From contig JAUIMM010000642.1 of NCBI GenBank assembly GCA_031769625.1, positions 62,001-126,000 of the forward strand: DNA of 64,000 bases, in the 5' to 3' direction. A program made the translations under genes and the position numbers. The DNA comes from Taudactylus pleione (taxonomy: Eukaryota > Chordata > Amphibia > Anura > Myobatrachidae). Numbering within the stretch: the stretch's first letter is position 1; the number at the start of each line of letters is the position of its first letter. Below the pieces are notes generated by a model, which worked only from the letters and a program-made list of their open reading frames with translations, did no database searches and was not told where the DNA came from. Shown here piece by piece: positions 1-10,135 of this stretch.

Positions 1-310
1 TCCTGCAGACTTGGAAGCAGTGGGGTGCACTTGCAGAACAGGTAGCCATTCTGAATGGATGAAAAATGGCATAATTGGCTCACAATAACTTACGAGATGC
101 CTAATTGTGTCTGCCAATACCCAGGCAATTGCTCAATGTCATGATCCTGTGCTGTTGACACCATAAGAAGAAAACCCAAAGCATGGGGTCCTCCTGTCAC
201 CTAGTCCAAGCATATTCTGCAGGGGATGTGTGCCTCTTCCCTAGGAAAAAAAACAGCCAGAGGCATCACTAGGGTCTTTGGAGCCTAGGACAAGTTGAGA
301 AGAACTGCGT

Positions 311-372
311 GCCCCCCCGGCCCCCCCATAGACACATAGAGAAAAGCATTTCTGCGCGCCAGAGGCGCGCAG
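311..372. other. Poly-C tract and GC palindrome (variable block), unit 1
   Basis: Two C runs (about 311-328) precede a perfect inverted repeat: CTGCGCGCC (352-360), spacer AGA, GGCGCGCAG (364-372). This block is the fastest-changing part of the monomer. C-run length, interruptions and the palindrome spacer differ between units: TCT in most, AGA in units 1 and 17, TAA in 12 and 13, TAT in 16 and 18. Unit 7 has lost the C tract. Confidence 0.9.
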
Positions 373-380
373 CAAAAAAA

Positions 381-735
381 TGGGTGTGGTCACATACCGA
401 AGGGGCGTGGCCACTAAAAATGGGGCGTGCCAACATGACACGCCACCCATTTCTCGTCACTCTGGGAACATTACTTTCTATTCCATATACACCTTACCGA
501 TGCGGTGGTTTCTCACAATGTGGAACCCCTGAAGAAATATATCCTCCATGGGAAGACAGCGTCTGCAGTCGGCATTCATTATTCATGTAGGGCACATCGT
601 CCAGAAGATGCCTGTTTGTGTGGGAATATTAACAAGGTCATCAACTTACAACAGCGGTTCAACCACACTCATTCCCCCTGTGTATTTCCTGCCCCCTGCA
701 TCTCTTAGCCATACCATCTCCCCCTGCATCGTCTC
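381..735. other. Unassigned monomer segment, unit 1
   Basis: Contains a CGCC/GGCG-rich patch (about 400-445) and otherwise unremarkable sequence with short overlapping plus-strand reading frames of 67-93 codons. Their translations show no domain I recognise. No RNA gene seen. Confidence 0.5.
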
Positions 736-843
736 TCAGCACATCATAACCTCCCCAGACACACACACACTGACAAAAGCGTACACAGACACGCACACCT
801 CTTTCACAAAAATGCAGCCAGCCAAATAAATAAAACGGCTTGC

Positions 844-881
844 GTATGCAGGCACTTTTAGCACTACAAGTGCCTGCATAC
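844..881. other. Perfect hairpin, 14-bp arms, 10-nt loop
   Basis: GTATGCAGGCACTT (844-857) pairs perfectly with AAGTGCCTGCATAC (868-881) around the loop ttagcactac. The same hairpin begins at 4462, 8083, 11697, 15315, 18933, 22536, 26157, 29784, 33411, 37034, 40657, 44280, 47902, 51524, 55146, 58769 and 62392. The loop's gcactaca also matches inverted to tgtagtgc at 939-946. It could be a terminal fragment of an old DNA transposon or a fold in a transcript; the sequence does not decide. Confidence 0.85.
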
Positions 882-1110
882 CCATGGCTGAAAAAGCATG
901 GTGAAGCTTGAAGAAATCACCCAGGACCTGCTGGGACCTGTAGTGCCACAGAAAAAAACACATATAAACTAGATATGCGTGCCAGACCATTTTTGCTGGA
1001 TTTGGATTTGGCTCTGATTCGTCGTCCGGCCTTGGATTTGGATTTGCCAAAGCGCCATGACTGGTTTTGGATTTGAATTTAGATTTGGATTTTTTTACAA
1101 AAATTGACAA
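882..1110. other. GGATTT-rich low-complexity stretch, unit 1
   Basis: After the hairpin comes a segment with ctgctgggacctgtagtgcc (927-946), which resembles motifs common in dispersed vertebrate repeats. From about 1006 to 1093 there is an imperfect run of ggattt hexamers. These hexamers account for the Lys/Ser- and Asn/Pro-rich pattern of the minus-strand reading frame at 736-1110. I regard it as repeat-derived, not coding. Confidence 0.5.
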
Positions 1111-1335
1111 AGAAAGCTAAAATCACATAATTTGGGCATTTTTTTGTTCCTAGAGTATTATTAACCTCAATAACATTCATTTCCAGTCATTTACAGTCAA
1201 TTTAGACCACCTCACATCTCACAATATTATTTTCACCATGATTGGCCAAAGGCTGCAGTGAGCTGGCAGGTTACTAAGCGACAGAGTGGCGGCACAGACA
1301 CCGCAGTTTAAAGCACATCTATGAAACATTGCCAC

Positions 1336-1509
1336 TGACTACTGAGTCACAGTACTTGTGTGTTACGGACACACAGAGGGCTAAGGACCAATGAGTCACG
1401 GTGCATGTAAACACAGTGGGCTATGGCCCAAGGAATCACAGTACTTGTATACACAGTGGGGTACAGCTCAAGGAGTCAAGGTGCTTGTATACACAGTGGG
1501 GTACAGCAC
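1336..1509. repeat. Nested 40-bp minisatellite, unit 1
   Basis: Four direct repeats of exactly 40 bp (1336-1375, 1376-1415, 1416-1455, 1456-1495) followed by a 14-bp partial copy. Each repeat has the skeleton gag/gaatca(c) then gtgc/gtac, ttgta, then acaca. The first is the most diverged and the last two are closest to each other. It is followed directly by an A8-9 run. The repeat count is the same in all 18 array units. Confidence 0.93.
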
Positions 1510-1590
1510 AAAAAAAAAGTGTTTTTTTTTACTTTTTAAACTTTTAAATCTCTTCAATTTTTTTTTTACTTTTAAACTTTGTTTTTTTTG
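1510..1590. repeat. A/T homopolymer tract, unit 1
   Basis: A run of A followed by three blocks of 8-10 T separated by actttt/aaactttt motifs. Run lengths vary by one or two bases between units. On the minus strand these are long A runs, on the plus strand T runs that would stop a Pol III transcript. Confidence 0.8.
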
Positions 1591-2540
1591 CACACACAGC
1601 CACTTGTGAGTCTGGACACAGCCCCTTTAATCAGAATATAGCGCAGCATACATCAGCGAGCAGTGTCCCCCCTTACACAGTCACTTTGCCAGCACAGCCA
1701 ACTCTAAATGACCCCCAGAGTGTACGTATATTTAGCACAGTGGGCCTATTCTGTATAGTGGCCAAGCATAACAGGGATATATTGCATACTGATCAAAAGT
1801 TACATTAGGCTAAATTGAATATTTATCAATCCTAAAAGTCTACTGTATAATGGGCAAAATCGGTCCTCCACTGTATATTCATCATTGCCAATTCTATTCT
1901 ATACTGGGAACAGAGACTATTGGGGAGATTCAAAAAGAAGCACGTTTCCATCAGAATATTGCACGCTGATGTAATGCTGGTCATCCTGCAGGAAAACCTC
2001 GCTCGGCTTTGCTCACACCTATAGAGGTGCAGAAATAACTAGCCTTGGCCTAGCTATTAATGTCATTTCAATTTATAAACATCCTAGCAGTATTTTCATA
2101 TTAATTGTGTTTTTTATTTTCATTTAATCCCTTGCTTGTTTTCTACCCAAGTAGCAGTCTTGAAAAATAAAAATTGGACAGAAGCAGCAGGTTAATGAAA
2201 TGAGAAAGAGCTGATAGGAACTGATTGATTAAATGAGTGGATGCAGTAAAAGAGAACTTTGGCGAATAAGGAGAAGGCAAAGGGACATATGTGTAATAAT
2301 AATAATAAATGGCAGGTGTATCATGGGAAGCAGAGGTGATGGAGAATATAAAAATATCACACATCAGTAGAGATTATTTTGTGCACTTCTCCTTTAAGGA
2401 ATGTAGAACACGAGTGAGGTCATGCTGTGATGTCATAATGGTAACTCTTTGCCGTTGCTCACTCTTAACCGCCCAGGACACTGACATAGCATTATCATTG
2501 CTGGCATTAACATACTCCAAATACATCTCTTGCACCCAGC
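1591..2540. other. Unassigned AT-rich segment, unit 1
   Basis: No recognisable gene, RNA or mobile element. Reading frames are at most 85 codons. The segment aggagaagtgcac/ccttaaag near 2385-2400 (minus strand) resembles motifs of dispersed amphibian repeats, on general impression only. Confidence 0.5.
2294..2309. repeat. TAA microsatellite, unit 1
   Basis: Short run of TAA triplets. Units 8 (near 27612) and 9 (near 31240) have one extra triplet, and the others inspected match unit 1. Confidence 0.75.
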
Positions 2541-2565
2541 CCACTGAGGGAAAAATATCCTCTTG

Positions 2566-2575
2566 AGGTAAGTAT
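2566..2575 (+). other. Splice-donor-like decamer AGGTAAGTAT
   Basis: A perfect match to the complement of the 5' end of U1 snRNA, lying exactly at the 3' border of the 7SK-like segment. It is kept in all 17 complete units. No partner acceptor or exon is evident, so this is a motif match only. Confidence 0.3.
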
Positions 2576-2895
2576 CTCATCAAAGACAAGGGCGTTTCAC
2601 TTGGATGTGCCTGCAGACTTGGAGCTTGACTACCCTATAATATGACCTTGAGCTTGTTTATTTCTATAATTGGAGGTTCTAGCAGCACAGCACATCTATC
2701 GCAATGTAGTAGCCATTCGGGTAAACTCGGTGCTTCTCAAAAGGGGATGACCAACCTCTTCAGAAAATTGCGCAGCTTTGTGAGGAATGTAAATTGGGTA
2801 ATGTCAGGAGATGTGGACAGGAACTATATTAATGACGTCAGCCAATGTTATTTATTAATGTGGTAAACTGTATACTGTATTTTAGTGTCAAATGT
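2575..2895 (-). pseudogene. 7SK snRNA-like segment, unit 1
   Basis: Read on the minus strand, this stretch is collinear with vertebrate 7SK snRNA, the Pol III RNA that sequesters P-TEFb with HEXIM1/2 and LARP7. Exact blocks in order are AAGCTGCGC (2778-2770), GAAGAGG (2761-2755), CATCCCC (2749-2743), CTGCTAGAACCTCCAA (2685-2670), AAACAAGCTC (2659-2650), TAGGGTAGTCAAGCT (2637-2623) and CACATCCAA (2609-2601). The 5' third aligns weakly through ACCACATTAAT and GGCTGA. By eye the whole is about 55-65% identical over nearly full length. The GATC pairs of the HEXIM-binding 5' hairpin are absent, and the 3' terminal hairpin and T-tail used by LARP7 are not recognisable. I call it a decayed copy; a divergent transcribed RNA remains possible. 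The comparison RNA is recalled from general knowledge, not searched. Confidence 0.78.
2833..2846 (+). promoter_or_regulatory. CRE palindrome next to CCAAT motif
   Basis: TGACGTCA (2833-2840) is followed one base later by CCAAT (2842-2846), inside the 5' third of the 7SK-like segment, and the pair is present in every complete unit. The spacing resembles Pol II promoters that use CREB/ATF with NF-Y. No adjoining TATA box or transcript structure supports a functional promoter. Confidence 0.25.
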
Positions 2896-3591
2896 TCATA
2901 CAGTATTTTAAATAAGTTTGGAAATATAACTCTGCATAGCCTCCTAGTGCCCAGAGGGACAGGCAATCCTTCAAGCCATGGGTCCCCAGAGGTTTCCTCC
3001 ACAGGGGGTTTTTCCTCTCCTGAGTGCTGAAGGATGATTCTTTGTGAGTCATGAGGCTTCCACCATCTTGGTCCTCTTATAGGACAACCTTGTAAGAGCC
3101 TCCGGCTAATCTTGGGCACTAATTTATTTACAATGCAGAGTAAAAATAAAGTGTTATTTTCCTTGTGCTAAAAATTCATAATAAATATATTTTCAAATTG
3201 ACTTTACTTGATGTGGTCTTTCCTTTTTTTCATAATGGAGTCTCTTAGAAGGTTAAGAGGCTGTGAGGTCTACTATCCTGTTAATAGAATTGAGATTTGA
3301 TAATCTTCGCACTACATAATAGTTTAAGGTTATGACCTAATGGCAATGTGCAGGATATGGCGGTGGTACATGATGTCATTGGGGAAGTGGTCAAGTCTAG
3401 AAAGGACACAAAAAATAAAAGAGATCAGGTGAAACAGAAATAATATAAAATGTTTTCTAACATACAGTATATACTCTTCTGTGCTGGACAAAATGAAGCA
3501 AACGACATATGGAAGGTTATAGTCCCTTTAAGTAGCAAATATTTAAGATGGTTTTCAAGGCATTTCTTAAAGAGGTCGGATACCCTGTCCA
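2896..3591. other. Flank upstream of the 7SK-like segment, unit 1
   Basis: On the minus strand this would hold the 7SK promoter. A TATA-like TTATATTT lies about 27-34 bp before the inferred 5' end (around 2922-2929). I could not recognise a proximal sequence element or distal octamer. The rest is AT-rich with a 93-codon minus-strand frame (2838-3119) that I do not consider a gene. Confidence 0.4.
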
Positions 3592-3611
3592 ATTGCATTA
3601 TTTAATGCAAT
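3592..3611. other. 20-bp palindrome at unit end
   Basis: ATTGCATTA-TT-TAATGCAAT, perfect 9-bp arms with a 2-bp centre, just before the chosen unit start. It recurs at each unit end; unit 3 changes only the base just after it. Confidence 0.7.
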
Positions 3612-4953
3612 CATCCTGCAGACTTGGAAGCAGTGGGGTGCACTTGCAGAACAGGTAGCCATTCTGAATGGATGAAAAATGGCATAATTGGCTCACAATA
3701 ACTTACGAGATGCCTAATTGTGTCTGCCAATACCCAGGCAATTGCTCAATGTCATGATCCTGTGCTGTTGACACCATAAGAAGAAAACCCAAAGCATGGG
3801 GTCCTCCTGTCACCTAGTCCAAGCATATTCTGCAGGGGATGTGTGCCTCTTCCCTAGGAAAAAAAACAGCCAGAGGCTTCACTAGGGTCTTGGGAGTCTA
3901 GGGCAAGTTGAGAAGAACTGCGTGCCCCCCCCCCCCCGACCCCCCCATAGACACATAGAGAAAAGTATTTCTGCGCGCCTCTGGTGCGCAGCAAAAAATG
4001 GGTGTGGTCACATACCGAAGGGGCGTGGCCACTAAAAATGGGGCGTGCCAACATGACACGCCACCCATTTCTCGTCACTCTGGGAACATTACTTTCTATT
4101 CCATATACACCTTACCGATGCGGTGGTTTCTCACAATGTGGAACCCCTGAAGAAATATATCCTCCATGGGAAGACAGCGTCTGCAGTCGGCATTCATTAT
4201 TCATGTAGGGCACATCGTCCAGAAGATGCCTGTTTGTGTGGGAATATTAACAAGGTCATCAACTTACAACAGCGGTTCAACCACACTCATTCCCCCTGTG
4301 TATTTCCTGCCCCCTGCATCTCTCAGCCACAACATCTCCCCCTGCATCGTCTCTCAGCACATCATAACCTCCCCAGACAGACACAAACTGACAAAAGCGT
4401 ACACAGACACGCACACCTCTTTCACAAAAATGCAGCCAGCCAAATAAATAAAACGGCTTGCGTATGCAGGCACTTTTAGCACTACAAGTGCCTGCATACC
4501 CATGGCTGAAAAAGCATGGTGAAGCTTGAAGAAATCACCCAGGACCTGCTGGGACCTGTAGTGCCACAGAAAAAAACACATATAAACTAGATATGCGTGC
4601 CAGACCATTTTTGCTGGATTTGGATTTGGCTCTGATTCGTCGTCCGGCCTTGGATTTGGATTTGCCAAAGCGCCATGACTGGTTTTGGATTTGAATTTAG
4701 ATTTGGATTTTTTTACAAAAATTGACAAAGAAAGCTAAAATCACATAATTTGGGCATTTTTTTGTTCCTAGAGTATTATTAACCTCAATAACATTCATTT
4801 CCAGTCATTTACAGTCAATTTAGACCACCTCACATCTCACAATATTATTTTCACCATGATTGGCCAAAGGCTGCAGTGAGCTGGCAGGTTACTAAGCGAC
4901 AGAGTGGCGGCACAGACACCGCAGTTTAAAGCACATCTATGAAACATTGCCAC

Positions 4954-5127
4954 TGACTACTGAGTCACAGTACTTGTGTGTTACGGACACACAGAGGGCT
5001 AAGGACCAATGAGTCACGGTGCATGTAAACACAGTGGGCTATGGCCCAAGGAATCACAGTACTTGTATACACAGTGGGGTACAGCTCAAGGAGTCAAGGT
5101 GCTTGTATACACAGTGGGGTACAGCAC
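4954..5127. repeat. Nested 40-bp minisatellite, unit 2
   Basis: Same state as unit 1, including ctaaggaccaatg in the second repeat. Confidence 0.92.
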
Positions 5128-6195
5128 AAAAAAAAAAGTGTTTTTTTTTACTTTTTAAACTTTTAAATCTCTTCAATTTTTTTTTTACTTTTAAACTTTG
5201 TTTTTTTTGCACACACAGCCACTTGTGAGTCTGGACACAGCCCCTTTAATCAGAATATAGCGCAGCATACATCAGCGAGCAGTGTCCCCCCTTACACAGT
5301 CACTTTGCCAGCACAGCCAACTCTAAATGACCCCCAGAGTGTACGTATATTTAGCACAGTGGGCCTATTCTGTATAGTGGCCAAGCATAACAGGGATATA
5401 TTGCATACTGATCAAAAGTTACATTAGGCTAAATTGAATATTTATCAATCCTAAAAGTCTACTGTATAATGGGCAAAATCGGTCCTCCACTGTATATTCA
5501 TCATTGCCAATTCTATTCTATACTGGGAACAGAGACTATTGGGGAGATTCAAAAAGAAGCACGTTTCCATCAGAATATTGCACGCTGATGTAATGCTGGT
5601 CATCCTGCAGGAAAACCTCGCTCGGCTTTGCTCACACCTATAGAGGTGCAGAAATAACTAGCCTTGGCCTAGCTATTAATGTCATTTCAATTTATAAACA
5701 TCCTAGCAGTATTTTCATATTAATTGTGTTTTTTATTTTCATTTAATCCCTTGCTTGTTTTCTACCCAAGTAGCAGTCTTGAAAAATAAAAATTGGACAG
5801 AAGCAGCAGGTTAATGAAATGAGAAAGAGCTGATAGGAACTGATTGATTAAATGAGTGGATGCAGTAAAAGAGAACTTTGGCGAATAAGGAGAAGGCAAA
5901 GGGACAGATGTGTAATAATAATAATAAATGGCAGGTGTATCATGGGAAGCAGAGGTGATGGAGAATATAAAAATATCACACATCAGTAGAGATTATTTTG
6001 TGCACTTCTCCTTTAAGGAATGTAGAACACAAGAGTGAGGTCATGCTGTGATGTCATAATGGTAACTCTTTGCCGTTGCTCACTCTTAACCGCCCAGGAC
6101 ACTGACATAGCATTATCATTGCTGGCATTAACATACTCCAAATACATCTCTTGCACCCAGCCCACTGAGGGAAAAATATCCTCTTGAGGTAAGTA

Positions 6196-6516
6196 TCTCA
6201 TCAAAGACAAGGGCGTTTCACTTGGATGTGCCTGCAGACTTGGAGCTTGACTACCCTATAATATGACCTTGAGCTTGTTTATTTCTATAATTGGAGGTTC
6301 TAGCAGCACAGCACATCTATCGCAATGTAGTAGCCATTCGGGTAAACTCGGTGCTTCTCAAAAGGGGATGACCAACCTCTTCAGAAAATTGCGCAGCTTT
6401 GTGAGGAATGTAAATTGGGTAATGTCAGGAGATGTGGACAGGAACTATATTAATGACGTCAGCCAATGTTATTTATTAATGTGGTAAACTGTATACTGTA
6501 TTTTAGTGTCAAATGT
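6196..6516 (-). pseudogene. 7SK snRNA-like segment, unit 2
   Basis: No difference from unit 1 was seen across the segment. Confidence 0.75.
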
Positions 6517-8574
6517 TCATACAGTATTTTAAATAAGTTTGGAAATATAACTCTGCATAGCCTCCTAGTGCCCAGAGGGACAGGCAATCCTTCAAGCCAT
6601 GGGTCCCCAGAGGTTTCCTCCACAGGGGGTTTTTCCTCTCCTGAGTGCTGAAGGATGATTCTTTGTGAGTCATGAGGCTTCCACCATCTTGGTCCTCTTA
6701 TAGGACAACCTTGTAAGAGCCTCCGGCTAATCTTGGGCACTAATTTATTTACAATGCAGAGTAAAAATAAAGTGTTATTTTCCTTGTGCTAAAAATTCAT
6801 AATAAATATATTTTCAAATTGACTTTACTTGATGTGGTCTTTCCTTTTTTTCATAATGGAGTCTCTTAGAAGGTTAAGAGGCTGTGAGGTCTACTATCCT
6901 GTTAATAGAATTGAGATTTGATAATCTTCGCACTACATAATAGTTTAAGGTTATGACCTAATGGCAATGTGCAGGATATGGCGGTGGTACATGATGTCAT
7001 TGGGGAAGTGGTCAAGTCTAGAAAGGACACAAAAAATAAAAGAGATCAGGTGAAACAGAAATAATATAAAATGTTTTCTAACATACAGTATATACTCTTC
7101 TGTGCTGGACAAAATGAAGCAAACGACATATGGAAGGTTATAGTCCCTTTAAGTAGCAAATATTTAAGATGGTTTTCAAGGCATTTCTTAAAGAGGTCGG
7201 ATACCCTGTCCAATTGCATTATTTAATGCAATCATCCTGCAGACTTGGAAGCAGTGGGGTGCACTTGCAGAACAGGTAGCCATTCTGAATGGATGAAAAA
7301 TGGCATAATTGGCTCACAATAACTTACGAGATGCCTAATTGTGTCTGCCAATACCCAGGCAATTGCTCAATGTCATGATCCTGTGCTGTTGACACCATAA
7401 GAAGAAAACCCAAAGCATGGGGTCCTCCTGTCACCTAGTCCAAGCATATTCTGCAGGGGATGTGTGCCTCTTCCCTAGGAAAAAAAACAGCCAGAGGCTT
7501 CACTAGGGTCTTGGGAGTCTAGGGCAAGTTGAGAAGAACTGCGTGCCCCCCCCCCCCCGACCCCCCCATAGACACATAGAGAAAAGTATTTCTGCGCGCC
7601 TCTGGTGCGCAGCAAAAAATGGGTGTGGTCACATACCGAAGGGGCGTGGCCACTAAAAATGGGGCGTGCCAACATGACACGCCACCCATTTCTCGTCACT
7701 CTGGGAACATTACTTTCTATTCCATATACACCTTACCGATGCGGTGGTTTCTCACAATGTGGAACCCCTGAAGAAATATATCCTCCATGGGAAGACAGCG
7801 TCTGCAGTCGGCATTCATTATTCATGTAGGGCACATCGTCCAGAAGATGCCTGTTTGTGTGGGAATATTAACAAGGTCATCAACTTACAACAGCGGTTCA
7901 ACCACACTCATTCCCCCTGTGTATTTCCTGCCCCCTGCATCTCTTAGCCACAACATCTCCCCCTGCATCGTCTCTCAGCACATCATAACCTCCCCAGACA
8001 GACACAAACTGACAAAAGCGTACACAGACACGCACACCTCTTTCACAAAAATGCAGCCAGCCAAATAAATAAAACGGCTTGCGTATGCAGGCACTTTTAG
8101 CACTACAAGTGCCTGCATACCCATGGCTGAAAAAGCATGGTGAAGCTTGAAGAAATCACCCAGGACCTGCTGGGACCTGTAGTGCCACAGAAAAAAACAC
8201 ATATAAACTAGATATGCGTGCCAGACCATTTTTGCTGGATTTGGATTTGGCTCTGATTCGTCGTCCGGCCTTGGATTTGGATTTGCCAAAGCGCCATGAC
8301 TGGTTTTGGATTTGAATTTAGATTTGGATTTTTTTACAAAAATTGACAAAGAAAGCTAAAATCACATAATTTGGGCATTTTTTTGTTCCTAGAGTATTAT
8401 TAACCTCAATAACATTCATTTCCAGTCATTTACAGTCAATTTAGACCACCTCACATCTCACAATATTATTTTCACCATGATTGGCCAAAGGCTGCAGTGA
8501 GCTGGCAGGTTACTAAGCGACAGAGTGGCGGCACAGACACCGCAGTTTAAAGCACATCTATGAAACATTGCCAC

Positions 8575-8748
8575 TGACTACTGAGTCACAGTACTTGTGT
8601 GTTACGGACACACAGAGGGCTAAGGACCAATGAGTCACGGTGCATGTAAACACAGTGGGCTATGGCCCAAGGAATCACAGTACTTGTATACACAGTGGGG
8701 TACAGCTCAAGGAGTCAAGGTGCTTGTATACACAGTGGGGTACAGCAC
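8575..8748. repeat. Nested 40-bp minisatellite, unit 3
   Basis: Same state as units 1 and 2. Confidence 0.92.
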
Positions 8749-9814
8749 AAAAAAAAAAGTGTTTTTTTTTACTTTTTAAACTTTTAAATCTCTTCAATTT
8801 TTTTTTTACTTTTAAACTTTGTTTTTTTTGCACACACAGCCACTTGTGAGTCTGGACACAGCCCCTTTAATCAGAATATAGCGCAGCATACATCAGCGAG
8901 CAGTGTCCCCCCTTACACAGTCACTTTGCCAGCACAGCCAACTCTAAATGACCCCCAGAGTGTACGTATATTTAGCACAGTGGGCCTATTCTGTATAGTG
9001 GCCAAGCATAACAGGGATATATTGCATACTGATCAAAAGTTACATTAGGCTAAATTGAATATTTATCAATCCTAAAAGTCTACTGTATAATGGGCAAAAT
9101 CGGTCCTCCACTGTATATTCATCATTGCCAATTCTATTCTATACTGGGAACAGAGACTATTGGGGAGATTCAAAAAGAAGCACGTTTCCATCAGAATATT
9201 GCACGCTGATGTAATGCTGGTCATCCTGCAGGAAAACCTCGCTCGGCTTTGCTCACACCTATAGAGGTGCAGAAATAACTAGCCTTGGCCTAGCTATTAA
9301 TGTCATTTCAATTTATAAACATCCTAGCAGTATTTTCATATTAATTGTGTTTTTTATTTTCATTTAATCCCTTGCTTGTTTTCTACCCAAGTAGCAGTCT
9401 TGAAAAATAAAAATTGGACAGAAGCAGCAGGTTAATGAAATGAGAAAGAGCTGATAGGAACTGATTGATTAAATGAGTGGATGCAGTAAAAGAGAACTTT
9501 GGCGAATAAGGAGAAGGCAAAGGGACAGATGTGTAATAATAATAATAAATGGCAGGTGTATCATGGGAAGCAGAGGTGATGGAGAATATAAAAATATCAC
9601 ACATCAGTAGAGATTATTTTGTGCACTTCTCCTTTAAGGAATGTAGAACACGAGTGAGGTCATGCTGTGATGTCATAATGGTAACTCTTTGCCGTTGCTC
9701 ACTCTTAACCGCCCAGGACACTGACATAGCATTATCATTGCTGGCATTAACATACTCCAAATACATCTCTTGCACCCAGCCCACTGAGGGAAAAATATCC
9801 TCTTGAGGTAAGTA

Positions 9815-10135
9815 TCTCATCAAAGACAAGGGCGTTTCACTTGGATGTGCCTGCAGACTTGGAGCTTGACTACCCTATAATATGACCTTGAGCTTGTTTA
9901 TTTCTATAATTGGAGGTTCTAGCAGCACAGCACATCTATCGCAATGTAGTAGCCATTCGGGTAAACTCGGTGCTTCTCAAAAGGGGATGACCAACCTCTT
10001 CAGAAAATTGCGCAGCTTTGTGAGGAATGTAAATTGGGTAATGTCAGGAGATGTGGACAGGAACTATATTAATGACGTCAGCCAATGTTATTTATTAATG
10101 CGGTAAACTGTATACTGTATTTTAGTGTCAAATGT
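9815..10135 (-). pseudogene. 7SK snRNA-like segment, unit 3
   Basis: One substitution against unit 1, at 10101 (T to C on the plus strand), in the weakly aligned 5' third. Confidence 0.75.

Larger units (their letters stand above)
1..3613. repeat. Array unit 1 (subfamily A, A1 variant)
   Basis: Complete monomer of 3613 bp, used here as the reference for landmark positions. It has the A1 form of the 250-330 region (gtctttggagcctagg), a short split C tract (about 311-328), a GC palindrome with an AGA spacer, and an uninterrupted CA run near 763. A private change gives gacatatgtg near 2285, where other units read gacagatgtg. Confidence 0.95.
3614..7234. repeat. Array unit 2 (subfamily A, A2 variant)
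   Basis: Complete 3621-bp monomer. It has the A2 form of the variable block: gtcttgggagtctaggg, a long unbroken C tract at about 3925, and a palindrome arm weakened to ctctggtgcgc. It has a private 2-bp insertion near 6031 (acacaagagtg in place of acacgagtg) and a private tctcagcc near 4321. Confidence 0.95.

Noticed and set aside
656..664. ggttcaacc, resembling a tRNA B box
   Set aside because: No A box at the right distance and no cloverleaf fold around it; B and later units change the preceding bases without compensation.
920..950. 7SL/Alu-like promoter motif around gctgggacctgtagtgcc
   Set aside because: Resemblance to the 7SL stretch GCCTGTAGTCCCAGC needs gaps and does not extend; no A and B boxes in register.
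1336..1509. Regularly sized direct repeats as a possible CRISPR array
   Set aside because: The 40-bp repeats are contiguous with no spacers between them, and the context is eukaryotic satellite DNA.
2400..2575. U1 snRNA gene on the minus strand after the 7SK-like segment
   Set aside because: Only the first ten bases match. The stem-loops and the Sm site of U1 are absent.
2838..3119. 93-codon minus-strand frame repeated in every unit
   Set aside because: Conserved only because the whole monomer is. It runs into the 7SK-like segment and has no recognisable domain or transcript signals.
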